Shown piece after piece: positions 33,894 to 40,802 of a stretch of 40,843 nt of DNA. The notes under the pieces are model-generated. The model saw only the letters and a program-made list of their open reading frames with translations, ran no database searches and was not told the DNA's origin. The position numbers and the translations under genes are program-made. Numbering within the stretch: the stretch's first letter is position 1; each line of letters opens with the position of its first letter. The stretch is taken from positions 1-40,843 of the forward strand of contig JACPQD010000083.1 in NCBI GenBank assembly GCA_016190665.1, in the 5' to 3' direction. This stretch comes from Chloroflexota bacterium (GTDB lineage: Bacteria > Chloroflexota > Dehalococcoidia > JACPQD01).

Positions 33894-35576
33894 ATGGCAA
33901 ACCTGAGCACATTCAGCACAATACATGAGAGTGTGATTAAGTACAAGAGCGATTACGCGACGGAGAACCTCAGTGCTGCTTTCGCCTGGCTGGCCCTGGA
34001 GACTATCCTACACCTCAATGAGGACGAGATCGAAGATGCGATTACGGACGGACCAATGGATGGCGGCATCGACGCGATCCACATTGACGGGCGCGAGGTC
34101 CACGTCTTCAATTTCAAGTATGCCGAGAAGTTTGAAGCTTCGATGCGCGCTTTCCCAGATACCGAAGTCGACAAACTGCTTACGACAATGGCGAGGATCT
34201 ACGGAAAGAGCTTGTCTAAGACGGACGTTAACGAGATCTTGTGGGACAAGGTCCGCACGATTTGGGAGTTGTTCGAAGCTGGTAGTCTCAACTTCAATTA
34301 TTACTTGTGTTCGAACAGAGAGAAGCCCGTTGAACACACCAGAAGAAAGTTAGAGAACGAACTAAGCAAGTATGTACACGTCAAATGTCATTATTATGAT
34401 CAAGAGGACATCGTATCGAAGATTTTAGAGAAGAGATTCAGACGCGTTGACGGCTCTCTCACGTTTATTGATAAACAGTACTTTGAGAGAGGAGATGGGC
34501 CGCTGAAGGGAATCGTAGCCACAATCGCTGCCAGCGACCTGATCAATCTTGTGAAAGATCCTGACAGACCAGAGGCAATGATCGAAGACGTGTTCAACGA
34601 GAACGTGCGCGTGTTCTTGAAACTGAGCAACCGCATCAATCGAAATATCTTCGAGACGGCGCTCTCAGACGACAATTTCGAGTTCTGGTATCTCAACAAC
34701 GGGGTAACTATCGTGTGCGACGAATGCGTCTACACGCCGAATTCGCGGTCGCCTCGGGCACGACTGAGCAATTTGCAAATAGTCAACGGCGGCCAAACGA
34801 CTCATGCGCTCTTCCAGGCCTATATGAAGGACGCCAACAAGTTGGATGCGGTCCTTCTGCTGGTGCGAATTTGCGAGACCAAGAAAGACTACCACATTGG
34901 CGAGAAGATTCGGGAGACGACCAACAGTCAGACACCGGTGAGCACTAGGGACTTGCATGCGAACGATCGGATTCAGCGCAAGCTGGAGGAGCAATTCTTG
35001 GACTTGGGCTTCTACTATGAACGCAAGGCGAACCAGCATCAGGATCAACCCAAGGCTAGGCGTCTCAATAACGAATTGCTCGGTCAGATATACCTCGCCT
35101 ACTACCTTGACATGCCTTCGGAAGCAAAAAACTCCAAAGTGTTAGTCTTCGGCGGAAAGTATGATGACATATTCGATGAGGATGTAGTCACTACGGAGAG
35201 GATGCTGGCCGCGTACCAAATCTATCGACCTCTTGAGGGGATGAAGAAGGAAATCCAGAGTAAGAAACGTAGAGGAGAGGCGATTGTCGAAAGGGAGGCC
35301 TTCCTCTCAAGAGCAACCTTTCACCTCTTGAACGCGGTCAAGATCGTCAGTCAGAAAGAAGCGCTGGACTTGCGCTCCGAGAATAGTCTCACCCGGGCAA
35401 TAGAGAAAGCCGTAGTATATGTGGGCGAAGTTGTGGCCCTCGAGGCGACAAGGCGGGGAGAACTTTACACCCATGACAAGTTCTTCAAGGAGATTGCCAC
35501 AAACAAGACCATCAGCGAATACGTGTTGGGGAAGTACGCATCTGACGGTTCTACGAAGCCATGTGAGGCGCCTTAG
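33894..35576 (+). CDS. AIPR-family (abortive infection phage resistance) protein
   Basis: A 560-aa protein. The N-terminal part (about 1-170) looks like a PD-(D/E)xK nuclease-type domain: DGGIDAIHI then VHVFNFKY, with Asp and Lys kept but Asn where Glu is common. The AIPR core (about 230-500) has FWYLNNGVTIVCDE and NLQIVNGGQTTHALF, diagnostic of this family. AIPR genes are linked to phage resistance, some as lone genes and some beside restriction systems. Here it appears alone, at the start of a toxin-antitoxin-rich stretch. Its codons are visibly more AT-rich than those of uvrA, suggesting transfer. Activity and trigger are unknown. Confidence 0.88.
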   Translation: MANLSTFSTIHESVIKYKSDYATENLSAAFAWLALETILHLNEDEIEDAITDGPMDGGIDAIHIDGREVHVFNFKYAEKFEASMRAFPDTEVDKLLTTMARIYGKSLSKTDVNEILWDKVRTIWELFEAGSLNFNYYLCSNREKPVEHTRRKLENELSKYVHVKCHYYDQEDIVSKILEKRFRRVDGSLTFIDKQYFERGDGPLKGIVATIAASDLINLVKDPDRPEAMIEDVFNENVRVFLKLSNRINRNIFETALSDDNFEFWYLNNGVTIVCDECVYTPNSRSPRARLSNLQIVNGGQTTHALFQAYMKDANKLDAVLLLVRICETKKDYHIGEKIRETTNSQTPVSTRDLHANDRIQRKLEEQFLDLGFYYERKANQHQDQPKARRLNNELLGQIYLAYYLDMPSEAKNSKVLVFGGKYDDIFDEDVVTTERMLAAYQIYRPLEGMKKEIQSKKRRGEAIVEREAFLSRATFHLLNAVKIVSQKEALDLRSENSLTRAIEKAVVYVGEVVALEATRRGELYTHDKFFKEIATNKTISEYVLGKYASDGSTKPCEAP

Positions 35577-35641
35577 CATCCAGAACTGCCTCGGTATCCT
35601 TGACCTCTTCCGCCGTTCCCTGCTTGGCTAGGAAGACCGAA

Positions 35642-36046
35642 TCACTGCTTGTGGCATACGACGGAGAAAGGAACGCCGCACAACCTCGCACCATCAACGG
35701 AAAGCCGGACGTGGAATTCCCCTTCAGCGTCCAACTGCAAAGTGATCGGAAGAGCGAGAGGCATCCTCTGCTCGGCTCCTTTGGTGGCGTCCGGCGGTCT
35801 TCCCACTTCAAACTGCCCACCCCCGAGTTCGTTCATCGTCTTCCCGGTTGCGCCAGCCAAGTCAAGTCTGAACACGTGCTTCTCATTGGTCTCGTCCCAG
35901 GGGACCGAGAGGACGACGGCCAGGCTCGCAGGGTGTCGAGCGGGCAGGGCTTCAGGGTGAATGCTATCCCAGCCTCCACCAAGTATGTAGAGTTTGCCGT
36001 CCGCTACTTGCGCCCCGTCTGCCAGTATGAAGAAGACGCATTGCAT
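35642..36046 (-). CDS. Small protein of unknown function (DUF6941-like)
   Basis: A 134-aa protein from ATG 36046, which has GAGG upstream; the frame is open further but without similarity. The start MQCVFFILADGAQVADGKLYILGGGWDSI resembles small bacterial proteins of the DUF6941 type (weak, from memory). It appears all-beta, with a second half containing FEVGRPPD and GEFHVRLSVDG. No signal peptide or membrane segment. It ends 65 bases after the AIPR gene, convergent with it. Function unknown. Confidence 0.6.
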   Translation of the reverse strand: MQCVFFILADGAQVADGKLYILGGGWDSIHPEALPARHPASLAVVLSVPWDETNEKHVFRLDLAGATGKTMNELGGGQFEVGRPPDATKGAEQRMPLALPITLQLDAEGEFHVRLSVDGARLCGVPFSVVCHKQ

Positions 36047-36082
36047 TTTCTCAACCTCTGTAATACAATGTAGTGGTTGTAT
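36041..36082 (+). promoter_or_regulatory. Promoter/operator of the BrnT/BrnA-like pair
   Basis: TTGCAT (36041-36046), 17-nt spacer, TACAAT (36064-36069). The inverted repeat ATACAA-N8-TTGTAT (36063-36082) overlaps the -10 box, as expected for an autorepressed toxin-antitoxin operon. Confidence 0.55.
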
Positions 36083-36108
36083 GACAATGCTAACACCTTG
36101 GTTGGGCC

Positions 36109-36396
36109 GTGTCAATACGCGTTGAAGATCTGGAGTTCGACGATGCCAACGTCGAGCATTTGTGGAATCACGGCATCTCGGATGCCGATGTTATAGCACT
36201 CCTGGACGGCAAGTTTGTCGTGTTGCGCAACAAGCGCGGACACTCTGGGGCCTACAAGATCATCGGTAGGGACAAAAACCGTCACCTGATCACGGTCGTC
36301 ATCGTGGAATCGGACGTGAAGGGGCGCTGGCGCCCTGTCACCGGATGGCTCAGCACCAGAGGTGAGGAGACTCTGTGGAGGAGGTATCAGGGATGA
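36109..36396 (+). CDS. BrnT-like toxin
   Basis: A 95-aa protein with a GTG start. LEFDDANVEHLWNHGISDADVIALL matches the BrnT/DUF4258-like opening, then YKIIGRDKNRHLITVVIVES and the end STRGEETLWRRY. BrnT toxins have a RelE-like fold and inhibit translation. Its stop overlaps the start of the next gene (ATGA), and the neighbour has a ribbon-helix-helix-type segment, which supports a toxin-antitoxin pair. Sequence similarity is moderate. Confidence 0.65.
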   Translation: MSIRVEDLEFDDANVEHLWNHGISDADVIALLDGKFVVLRNKRGHSGAYKIIGRDKNRHLITVVIVESDVKGRWRPVTGWLSTRGEETLWRRYQG

Positions 36397-36791
36397 GCCC
36401 ACGCAAGAACAAGGTTGAACGAGAGCGGGAACTGGCCGCCCACTTTGAGGCCCACAAGGAAGATGCAGAGGAGTGGGAGGAGAAACCCGTCAGGGTGCTA
36501 AAGCCCTCGAAAGTGGGCGCCGTGTACTCCATACGCCTCACTGCCGAGGAAGTGGAGGGCTTGCGCGCCATAGCTGACCTGGAGAGGCTGCGCATAAGCG
36601 ACCTCATTCATGAGGCCATCAGGAAGTACCTTGCCACTGGAAGAACCGCCGATCATTGCCTGGTCACGGATTTCGCCAGGCAGCGCACCTTCTACTACTC
36701 GCCGGGGAGCGAGATTCCCACCAGAGCGGTAAGGTCGGCGAAAGTCACTTACAGCCCCAAGCAACCAGGCCCTACGGAAACGCAGGCGTAG
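36393..36791 (+). CDS. BrnA/CopG-like antitoxin
   Basis: A 132-aa protein from ATG 36393 with GGAGGAGG eight bases upstream and a four-base overlap with the toxin. A charged N-terminus leads to a ribbon-helix-helix-type motif: VGAVYSIRLTAEEVEGLRAIADLERL, then ISDLIHEAIRKYL. The last 45 residues are extended and probably disordered or toxin-binding. It should bind the operator near 36063. Confidence 0.7.
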   Translation: MSPRKNKVERERELAAHFEAHKEDAEEWEEKPVRVLKPSKVGAVYSIRLTAEEVEGLRAIADLERLRISDLIHEAIRKYLATGRTADHCLVTDFARQRTFYYSPGSEIPTRAVRSAKVTYSPKQPGPTETQA

Positions 36792-36916
36792 AGGCCGTCC
36801 CTACATCTCCTCACGGAGGGTCACGGCGCCTCGTGGGCTCGGAGCGGACGAGACGGAGCGCGTCCTTCCGCCTGCCGACCTGTCCTTTCCGCCGAGTGCG
36901 GCTCGGACAACCCGGG
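36792..36916. repeat. Repeat-like segment shared with 38278-38357
   Basis: GACGGAGCGCGTCCTTCCGC, and GAGGGTCACGGCGCCTCGTGG just before it, recur with changes at 38295-38357. No gene is visible in this spacer. Confidence 0.5.
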
Positions 36917-37121
36917 CTACACCTCATCCAGATCGTCCCTGGTCAACCCGAGATCATGCAGTGTAGCCCGAGAGTACCCTTGGGAATATCGCGTTCATTC
37001 CTGGGATAGTGGTGAAACGCCTGTTCCTGGGGTTCCACCAGATTTCGTGTGACCCGGGAGCCTGTCGGACAAACTCGCAGCCCACCTTACCCAGTCTTCT
37101 GGCCAACAGCCGATAGGTCAT
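36917..37121 (-). pseudogene. HicA toxin gene broken by two single-base deletions
   Basis: From ATG 37121 the frame reads MTYRLLARRLGKVGCEFVRQ and the catalytic GSHEIWWNP up to RRFTTIP. The match continues in the next frame as NERDIPKGTL and then in the third frame as LHDLGLTRDDLDEV with a stop at 36919-36917. Two one-base losses, each at a C before GG, would restore a full HicA of about 68 aa. In the first frame translation ends prematurely at TGA after GYTA. The start overlaps the hicB stop (ATGA). Confidence 0.8.
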
Positions 37122-37351
37122 AAAGGCAGGAGGACTTCAACGTGAAACGGCGCCTCCACGGTCTGCAACGCCTCGGCGGGCGCGACCCCCTTGTCTCGCA
37201 TGGCCTCAACCAGGGCCTGAGCAACGCCGGGCGCCAACTGCAACACCTTCTCCACCGTTTCCGCCTGGACCAGGAAGCCTTGAAGGACGGGGCTGGTGGC
37301 AAGATAGCCCCCCTCTTCGAGAGGGCGAATTTGTAAAACATATTTTGCCAT
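37118..37351 (-). CDS. HicB-family antitoxin
   Basis: A 77-aa protein from ATG 37351: KYVLQIRPLEEGGYLATSPVLQGFLVQAETVEKVLQLAPGVAQAL is a HicB core. The frame extends to 37507, but that stretch has no family similarity, and a promoter sits just before ATG 37351. It is coupled to the broken hicA downstream, so it now stands as an antitoxin without an intact partner. Confidence 0.82.
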   Translation of the reverse strand: MAKYVLQIRPLEEGGYLATSPVLQGFLVQAETVEKVLQLAPGVAQALVEAMRDKGVAPAEALQTVEAPFHVEVLLPL

Positions 37352-37360
37352 TCTTTTCGA

Positions 37361-37389
37361 AGCATAGCCCAATGCCAACTTCAGGTCAA
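37361..37389 (-). promoter_or_regulatory. Promoter of the hicB-hicA(pseudo) pair
   Basis: Minus strand: TTGACC (37389-37384), 17-nt spacer, TATGCT (37366-37361), ten bases before ATG 37351. Confidence 0.5.
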
Positions 37390-37509
37390 ACAAGGACCGT
37401 TCGAGGTATCGCTGTCGCTGGAAAGCCCAAGCGAGCTCCACATCCGCATTCCGGAAAGGGAAGCGGTCACGTCGAGGCTGGGGCGCTGGGCTTTGGCAAG
37501 CCATCATAG

Positions 37510-37515
37510 TATAAT
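37510..37515 (+). promoter_or_regulatory. Possible -10 element for the DUF5678/protease pair
   Basis: Perfect TATAAT, 23 bases before ATG 37538, with AGGAGG in between (37526-37531). No good -35 box is visible. Confidence 0.4.
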
Positions 37516-37537
37516 GTTGGAAGACAGGAGGACTTCG

Positions 37538-37825
37538 ATGGTCATTTCCGAGAAGGCACGCCGCTTGATGCGCAGTCTAGGGACGGCTGAAGAGGTCCGC
37601 AAGCTCATGGACCAGTCCCGCAAGGACCGTGAGGCTTTCTTCGCGTTGAAGCCGAAGCTGGTCAAGGAGCATCCGGACCAATGGGCAGCCTTCTTTCAAG
37701 GGGAGGTGGTCGGCTTCGCGGCGAGCCTCGATGAGTTGCTGACCTTGATCGACGCCAGGGGGCTGCCGCGTGCCTGGGTGTTCACGCATTTTCTGAACAA
37801 GAAGAAGGTTACGCTGGTTCTCTAG
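37538..37825 (+). CDS. DUF5678-like small protein
   Basis: A 95-aa protein from ATG 37538, seven bases after AGGAGG. The second half, FFALKPKLVKEHPDQWAAFFQGEVVGFAASLDELLTLI, resembles the DUF5678 domain. The N-terminal 35 residues are helical and charged. Function is unknown. It is followed after a single base by an aspartic protease gene; such small proteins often precede retropepsin-like genes in bacteria (from memory), so they probably act together. Confidence 0.7.
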   Translation: MVISEKARRLMRSLGTAEEVRKLMDQSRKDREAFFALKPKLVKEHPDQWAAFFQGEVVGFAASLDELLTLIDARGLPRAWVFTHFLNKKKVTLVL

Positions 37826-37826
37826 A

Positions 37827-38273
37827 TTGACGGTCAAAGGCTGGTTCGACCCTGAAGAGCGACCCTACATTCAGTGCTTCCTTCTTGTTCCCCGGTTCAA
37901 GAAGGAGGCCCAAGTTGATTTCCTCTTCGACACCGGCTCCGACGTCACCACCCTGAGCCCGCGTGACGGCAGAAAGCTGGGCCTCGACTACGCCAGGCTT
38001 CGATTCAATGAGCCCGTCAGTGGGTGCGGTTCAAACCAACTGGATGCTGTCCTTGAAGCGGTGATCGGCCTACCGGATGAGAACGGCAATACGCCGGCTT
38101 TTCGCCTGAGACTGCACGTGGCGCCTTACGCGGCAGGGCAAGAGGAGCTGCCCTCGATTATGGGCCGGGATATCATCCGCCGTTTCGAGGTGGTCATGAA
38201 CCTTCGTCGCCGTCAGTTGACGTGCGACGTTCTCACGTCTGACGGCGACTGGAGCCCGGTTCTCGGCCAGTAG
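37827..38273 (+). CDS. Retropepsin-like aspartic protease
   Basis: A 148-aa single-domain aspartyl protease, probably active as a dimer. The active site is VDFLFDTGSDVTTLSP near residues 30-45 (Asp in DTGS). The second conserved region is ELPSIMGRDIIRRFEVVMN, the GRD/GRN-type helix. No signal peptide, so it acts in the cytoplasm. It starts at TTG one base after the previous stop, indicating translational coupling. The substrate could be the partner protein or a host protein (inference). Confidence 0.82.
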   Translation: MTVKGWFDPEERPYIQCFLLVPRFKKEAQVDFLFDTGSDVTTLSPRDGRKLGLDYARLRFNEPVSGCGSNQLDAVLEAVIGLPDENGNTPAFRLRLHVAPYAAGQEELPSIMGRDIIRRFEVVMNLRRRQLTCDVLTSDGDWSPVLGQ

Positions 38274-38357
38274 GACTCCGCCACCCTGCAGAGGGCCACG
38301 GTCCCTCGTGGCCGACGACCGGACGCGACGCCGGACGCGACGGAGCGCGTCCCTCCG

Positions 38358-38714
38358 CTATTTGAGCGCCTGGTAGAGCTGCAGGGCGCTGCCCAACACG
38401 GTTACCCTCGCGGACCTCGAGCCGGCGAGGCTCGGATTCGCCTCCGTCGTCTCAGCGCCCTTCGCCTTCAGCGTCGCTACCTCGGCCGCCGCGTCGTCGA
38501 CCTCGTAGGCGATATGGTCGAGGTGCATCCCGGGATCGGCGCTGGTCTCCAGGAACTCCACCTGAGTGTCAGCCAGGCTCACGAAGGCCAATGGCTTTCC
38601 GTAGCTCGTCGTCGCGCGAGTCAGGATCCTGGAGCCGAAGAGCCTCTCAAACTCGGCGATCGCTTCCTCGACGTTGTGCACGCTGTACCCGATGTGGTGG
38701 ACTCGTTTCAGCAT
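38358..38714 (-). CDS. VOC-family protein, methylmalonyl-CoA epimerase-like
   Basis: A 118-aa glyoxalase/VOC fold. It begins MLKRVHHIGYSVHNVEEAI with the metal His in HHIGY, then Gln/Glu in TQVEFLE, His in LDHIAYEVDD and Glu/Gln near the end (ALQLYQ). The pattern is that of methylmalonyl-CoA epimerases, which interconvert (S)- and (R)-methylmalonyl-CoA in propionate metabolism. ATG 38714 follows AAGGAGAGG. The final conserved Glu is replaced by Gln (LYQALK), so the activity is not certain. It stands alone among toxin-antitoxin genes. Confidence 0.72.
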   Translation of the reverse strand: MLKRVHHIGYSVHNVEEAIAEFERLFGSRILTRATTSYGKPLAFVSLADTQVEFLETSADPGMHLDHIAYEVDDAAAEVATLKAKGAETTEANPSLAGSRSARVTVLGSALQLYQALK

Positions 38715-38769
38715 TGTCCTCTCCTTCTTTCGAAAGCTGAGCAAAGAAAATGACTCACCCTTGTCTTGT

Positions 38770-39231
38770 TTACGCTACCCGCTTGCTTTCAACCAACTCG
38801 GCAATTCGAGTCACCAGATCGTCAAGTTTGCGCTCCACGCGCTTGAGAGCGTCGAACCGGCCCACCTCTTTGGCAAGCGCCGTGGCGACGAGTTGATTCA
38901 GGCTCAGCCCCTCTGAGTCGGCCATGACGGTCAAGGCTCGGTGCAGCGAGCGCGACACCCTCAGTAGTATCTTGCCGCTATGTTTCTCGCGTTCCGCCGG
39001 AAGCGGCACGGGCTCCCCTTGCTCCAGGGCATCCGCTATCCATGCCTCCTTTGCCTCATCGATATTCGCAACCGCTTGCTGCACTGTTGCACCGTGCGAC
39101 CGGCAGCCCGGGAGTTCCGGGATTTCAGCCATCCAGTACTTCTGGCCGCCGTCCTCGACCTGATGCAGGACAACTGAATATGGCATCTGCCTGTAGTATG
39201 CGATTCCCTGCTCCGTCATCGTCTCTTCCAC
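38770..39231 (-). CDS. HicB-family antitoxin with C-terminal ribbon-helix-helix domain
   Basis: A 153-aa protein. The HicB core is YSVVLHQVEDGGQKYWMAEIPELPGCRSHGATVQQAVANIDEA. A CopG-like DNA-binding part follows: SGKILLRVSRSLHRALTVMADSEGLSLNQLVATALAKEV. This is the autorepressing form. GTG 39231 is chosen because GGGGGAGG lies eight bases upstream; ATG 39219 is an alternative. It is 18 bases downstream of its hicA. Confidence 0.85.
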   Translation of the reverse strand: MEETMTEQGIAYYRQMPYSVVLHQVEDGGQKYWMAEIPELPGCRSHGATVQQAVANIDEAKEAWIADALEQGEPVPLPAEREKHSGKILLRVSRSLHRALTVMADSEGLSLNQLVATALAKEVGRFDALKRVERKLDDLVTRIAELVESKRVA

Positions 39232-39249
39232 TGGTTCGCCTCCCCCCGG

Positions 39250-39486
39250 CTACTGGCCGAATTCATCGATCGCCTCGACGACGGTCTGAACATACCACTT
39301 CTTCACCTTGTCACCCTCCCGCGGTATCGTATTCTTTGTGCCATCGGGCAACCTCTGGACATAATGGCTGCCCTTCCCCGGCCTCACTGGCAGTCCGTAG
39401 GCGGCCGCCAAGGACTCCAGTTCTCCAAATGATATGTTTTGCGGGCTGTTCCTGGCTTTCGCCAGCAACCTCTCCCTGGCGACCAT
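39250..39486 (-). CDS. HicA-family toxin (variant)
   Basis: A 78-aa protein from ATG 39486 with GGGGAG upstream. The ATG at 39504 lies only a few bases from the predicted transcription start and is less likely. ELESLAAAYGLPVRPGKGSHYVQ gives the catalytic GSH, followed by NTIPREGDKVKKWYVQTVVEAIDEF. The spacing is that of a HicA/YcfA mRNA interferase. It is the first gene of a toxin-antitoxin operon. Confidence 0.75.
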   Translation of the reverse strand: MVARERLLAKARNSPQNISFGELESLAAAYGLPVRPGKGSHYVQRLPDGTKNTIPREGDKVKKWYVQTVVEAIDEFGQ

Positions 39487-39504
39487 CCCCGACTCCCCAA
39501 ACAT

Positions 39505-39546
39505 ATGCTATCACATATGATATCATGCTCCCAATGCGATTGACAA
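39505..39546 (-). promoter_or_regulatory. Promoter/operator of the hicA-hicB operon
   Basis: Minus strand: TTGTCA (39546-39541), 18-nt spacer, TATCAT (39522-39517). CATATG occurs twice and ATGATATCAT forms a palindrome here, likely sites for the ribbon-helix-helix HicB. Confidence 0.6.
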
Positions 39547-39607
39547 GGCCAAATGCCCGGGTCGCCCTTTCCCCCTTTCCTGCTAAGATAGTGACCCGCC
39601 CCCGTGA

Positions 39608-39613
39608 TATAAT
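39608..39613 (+). promoter_or_regulatory. -10 element ahead of the lone hicB
   Basis: TATAAT 19 bases before ATG 39633, followed by GGAGGGGAG. The -35 region is not clear. Confidence 0.35.
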
Positions 39614-39632
39614 GAACTGCGGAGGGGAGACA

Positions 39633-39824
39633 ATGGCAAAGACAGCCACCATCTACGATCTCGAAGTCGTTCTTGAAGCTGAGGAGGGAGGCGGGTATCA
39701 CGTCTATGCCCCATCCCTGAAGGGCTGCCATTCTTACAGGGAGACCAGGGAAGAAGCCTTGAAGAATATCGCTGAGGCCATCGAGCTCTGGCTGGAAAGC
39801 GCAAGAGAGCTGAGCATCGGTTGA
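39633..39824 (+). CDS. HicB-like protein
   Basis: A 63-aa protein from ATG 39633 after GGAGGGGAG; the long open frame upstream is non-coding. IYDLEVVLEAEEGGGYHVYAPSLKGCHSYRETREEALKNIAEAIELWLE is a complete HicB-like core without a DNA-binding extension. No HicA is adjacent; the next ORF overlaps by four bases (TTGA). Confidence 0.8.
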   Translation: MAKTATIYDLEVVLEAEEGGGYHVYAPSLKGCHSYRETREEALKNIAEAIELWLESARELSIG

Positions 39825-40009
39825 AACACACGGTGGTCATCCGGAAAGCGCCCGACAGATTTCATGTAGCCAGTCTTATCCCTGAGGCCCTGCCTCCCCC
39901 CAATGGGCACGTGCATTGCAATACTGTCCGATTAGCACTCAATGACGTCAGTCTGCACATCCCCTCTTCCTTGATGGTAGAGGAGACTCTTCGCATCGAC
40001 GCGCATTGA
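39821..40009 (+). CDS. Small hypothetical protein coupled to the HicB-like gene
   Basis: A 62-aa ORF with a TTG start overlapping the HicB stop. The sequence begins MKHTVVIRKAPDRFHVASLIPEALPPP. I do not recognise it; it lacks the HicA GSH motif. The overlap suggests a real partner gene, but similarity support is absent. Confidence 0.4.
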   Translation: MKHTVVIRKAPDRFHVASLIPEALPPPNGHVHCNTVRLALNDVSLHIPSSLMVEETLRIDAH

Positions 40010-40021
40010 GGCAACGAGGCA

Positions 40022-40702
40022 GTGGACGTGTCACGAAGCCAGCCCTCGAAGGAATTGGCCAGCAGACTGATGGAAATCTACGGCCGCCTGGCGGCGGAGT
40101 ATGGCCCGCAGCACTGGTGGCCCGCTGACGACCCCTTCGAGGTCATGGTGGGCGCCATCCTCACGCAGTCCACGGCCTGGACCAACGTGGAGAAGGCCAT
40201 CGCCAACCTCAAGCGGGCGGATGCCCTGTCCGCCGACGCCCTGTATCGCCTGCCTCTCTCGGAGCTGGCCATCCTTATACGGCCCTCGGGCTACTACAAT
40301 GCCAAGGCGCGAAAGCTGAAGGCCTTCGTCACCGAGTTTGTCGAGAATTACGAGGCGAATCTGGAACGCCTTTTCGCTCCGGACGCGGAGACTCTGCGGG
40401 AGCGGCTGCTGGCCATCTACGGCGTAGGCGAGGAAACGGCGGACTCGATCATCCTTTATGCGGCGAAAAAGCCCATATTTGTCGTAGATGCGTACACGAA
40501 GCGGGTCGTGGCCAGGCTTGGGTTCACACCGGTGGGGTACGCGGACATCCAAGCGATCTTCATGGACAACCTGCCGCTGGACGAGCGCCTCTTCAACGAG
40601 TTCCACGCCCTCTTCGTCAGCCATGGCAAGGACCGCTGCCGCAAGAGGCCCCTTTGCCCCTGCTGCCTCTCGGCCCTCTGCCGAAGCTGCGCCGAGGCTT
40701 GA
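40022..40702 (+). CDS. HhH-GPD DNA glycosylase (endonuclease III/MagIII-like)
   Basis: A 226-aa base-excision repair glycosylase. DPFEVMVGAILTQSTAW opens the domain; the helix-hairpin-helix is LLAIYGVGEETADSI and the catalytic Asp is in FVVDAYTKRV. Endonuclease III has Lys after the hairpin (GVG-x-K-TA); here it is Glu, which points to a monofunctional glycosylase such as MagIII acting on alkylated bases. A C-terminal Cys cluster (CRKRPLCPCC...C) could hold a [4Fe-4S] cluster. Its GTG start is 12 bases after the previous ORF. Confidence 0.87.
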   Translation: MDVSRSQPSKELASRLMEIYGRLAAEYGPQHWWPADDPFEVMVGAILTQSTAWTNVEKAIANLKRADALSADALYRLPLSELAILIRPSGYYNAKARKLKAFVTEFVENYEANLERLFAPDAETLRERLLAIYGVGEETADSIILYAAKKPIFVVDAYTKRVVARLGFTPVGYADIQAIFMDNLPLDERLFNEFHALFVSHGKDRCRKRPLCPCCLSALCRSCAEA

Positions 40703-40802
40703 GCCCCAATCAGTGAGTGAAATTGATGTTGGAAGGTAGAACGAGCGTAATTCAGGCCGAAATAGTGTAGAATGTTCACACCCGGGAGGTGGTAATCCAA
40801 CT

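Noticed and set aside
37352..37507. N-terminal extension of the HicB at 37118
   Set aside because: No HicB similarity there, and a TTGACC/TATGCT promoter sits just before ATG 37351.
39042..39632. Long + strand open frame leading into the lone HicB-like gene
   Set aside because: It is antisense to hicB and hicA on the minus strand and has no family similarity; the HicB start with a good ribosome-binding site is at 39633.
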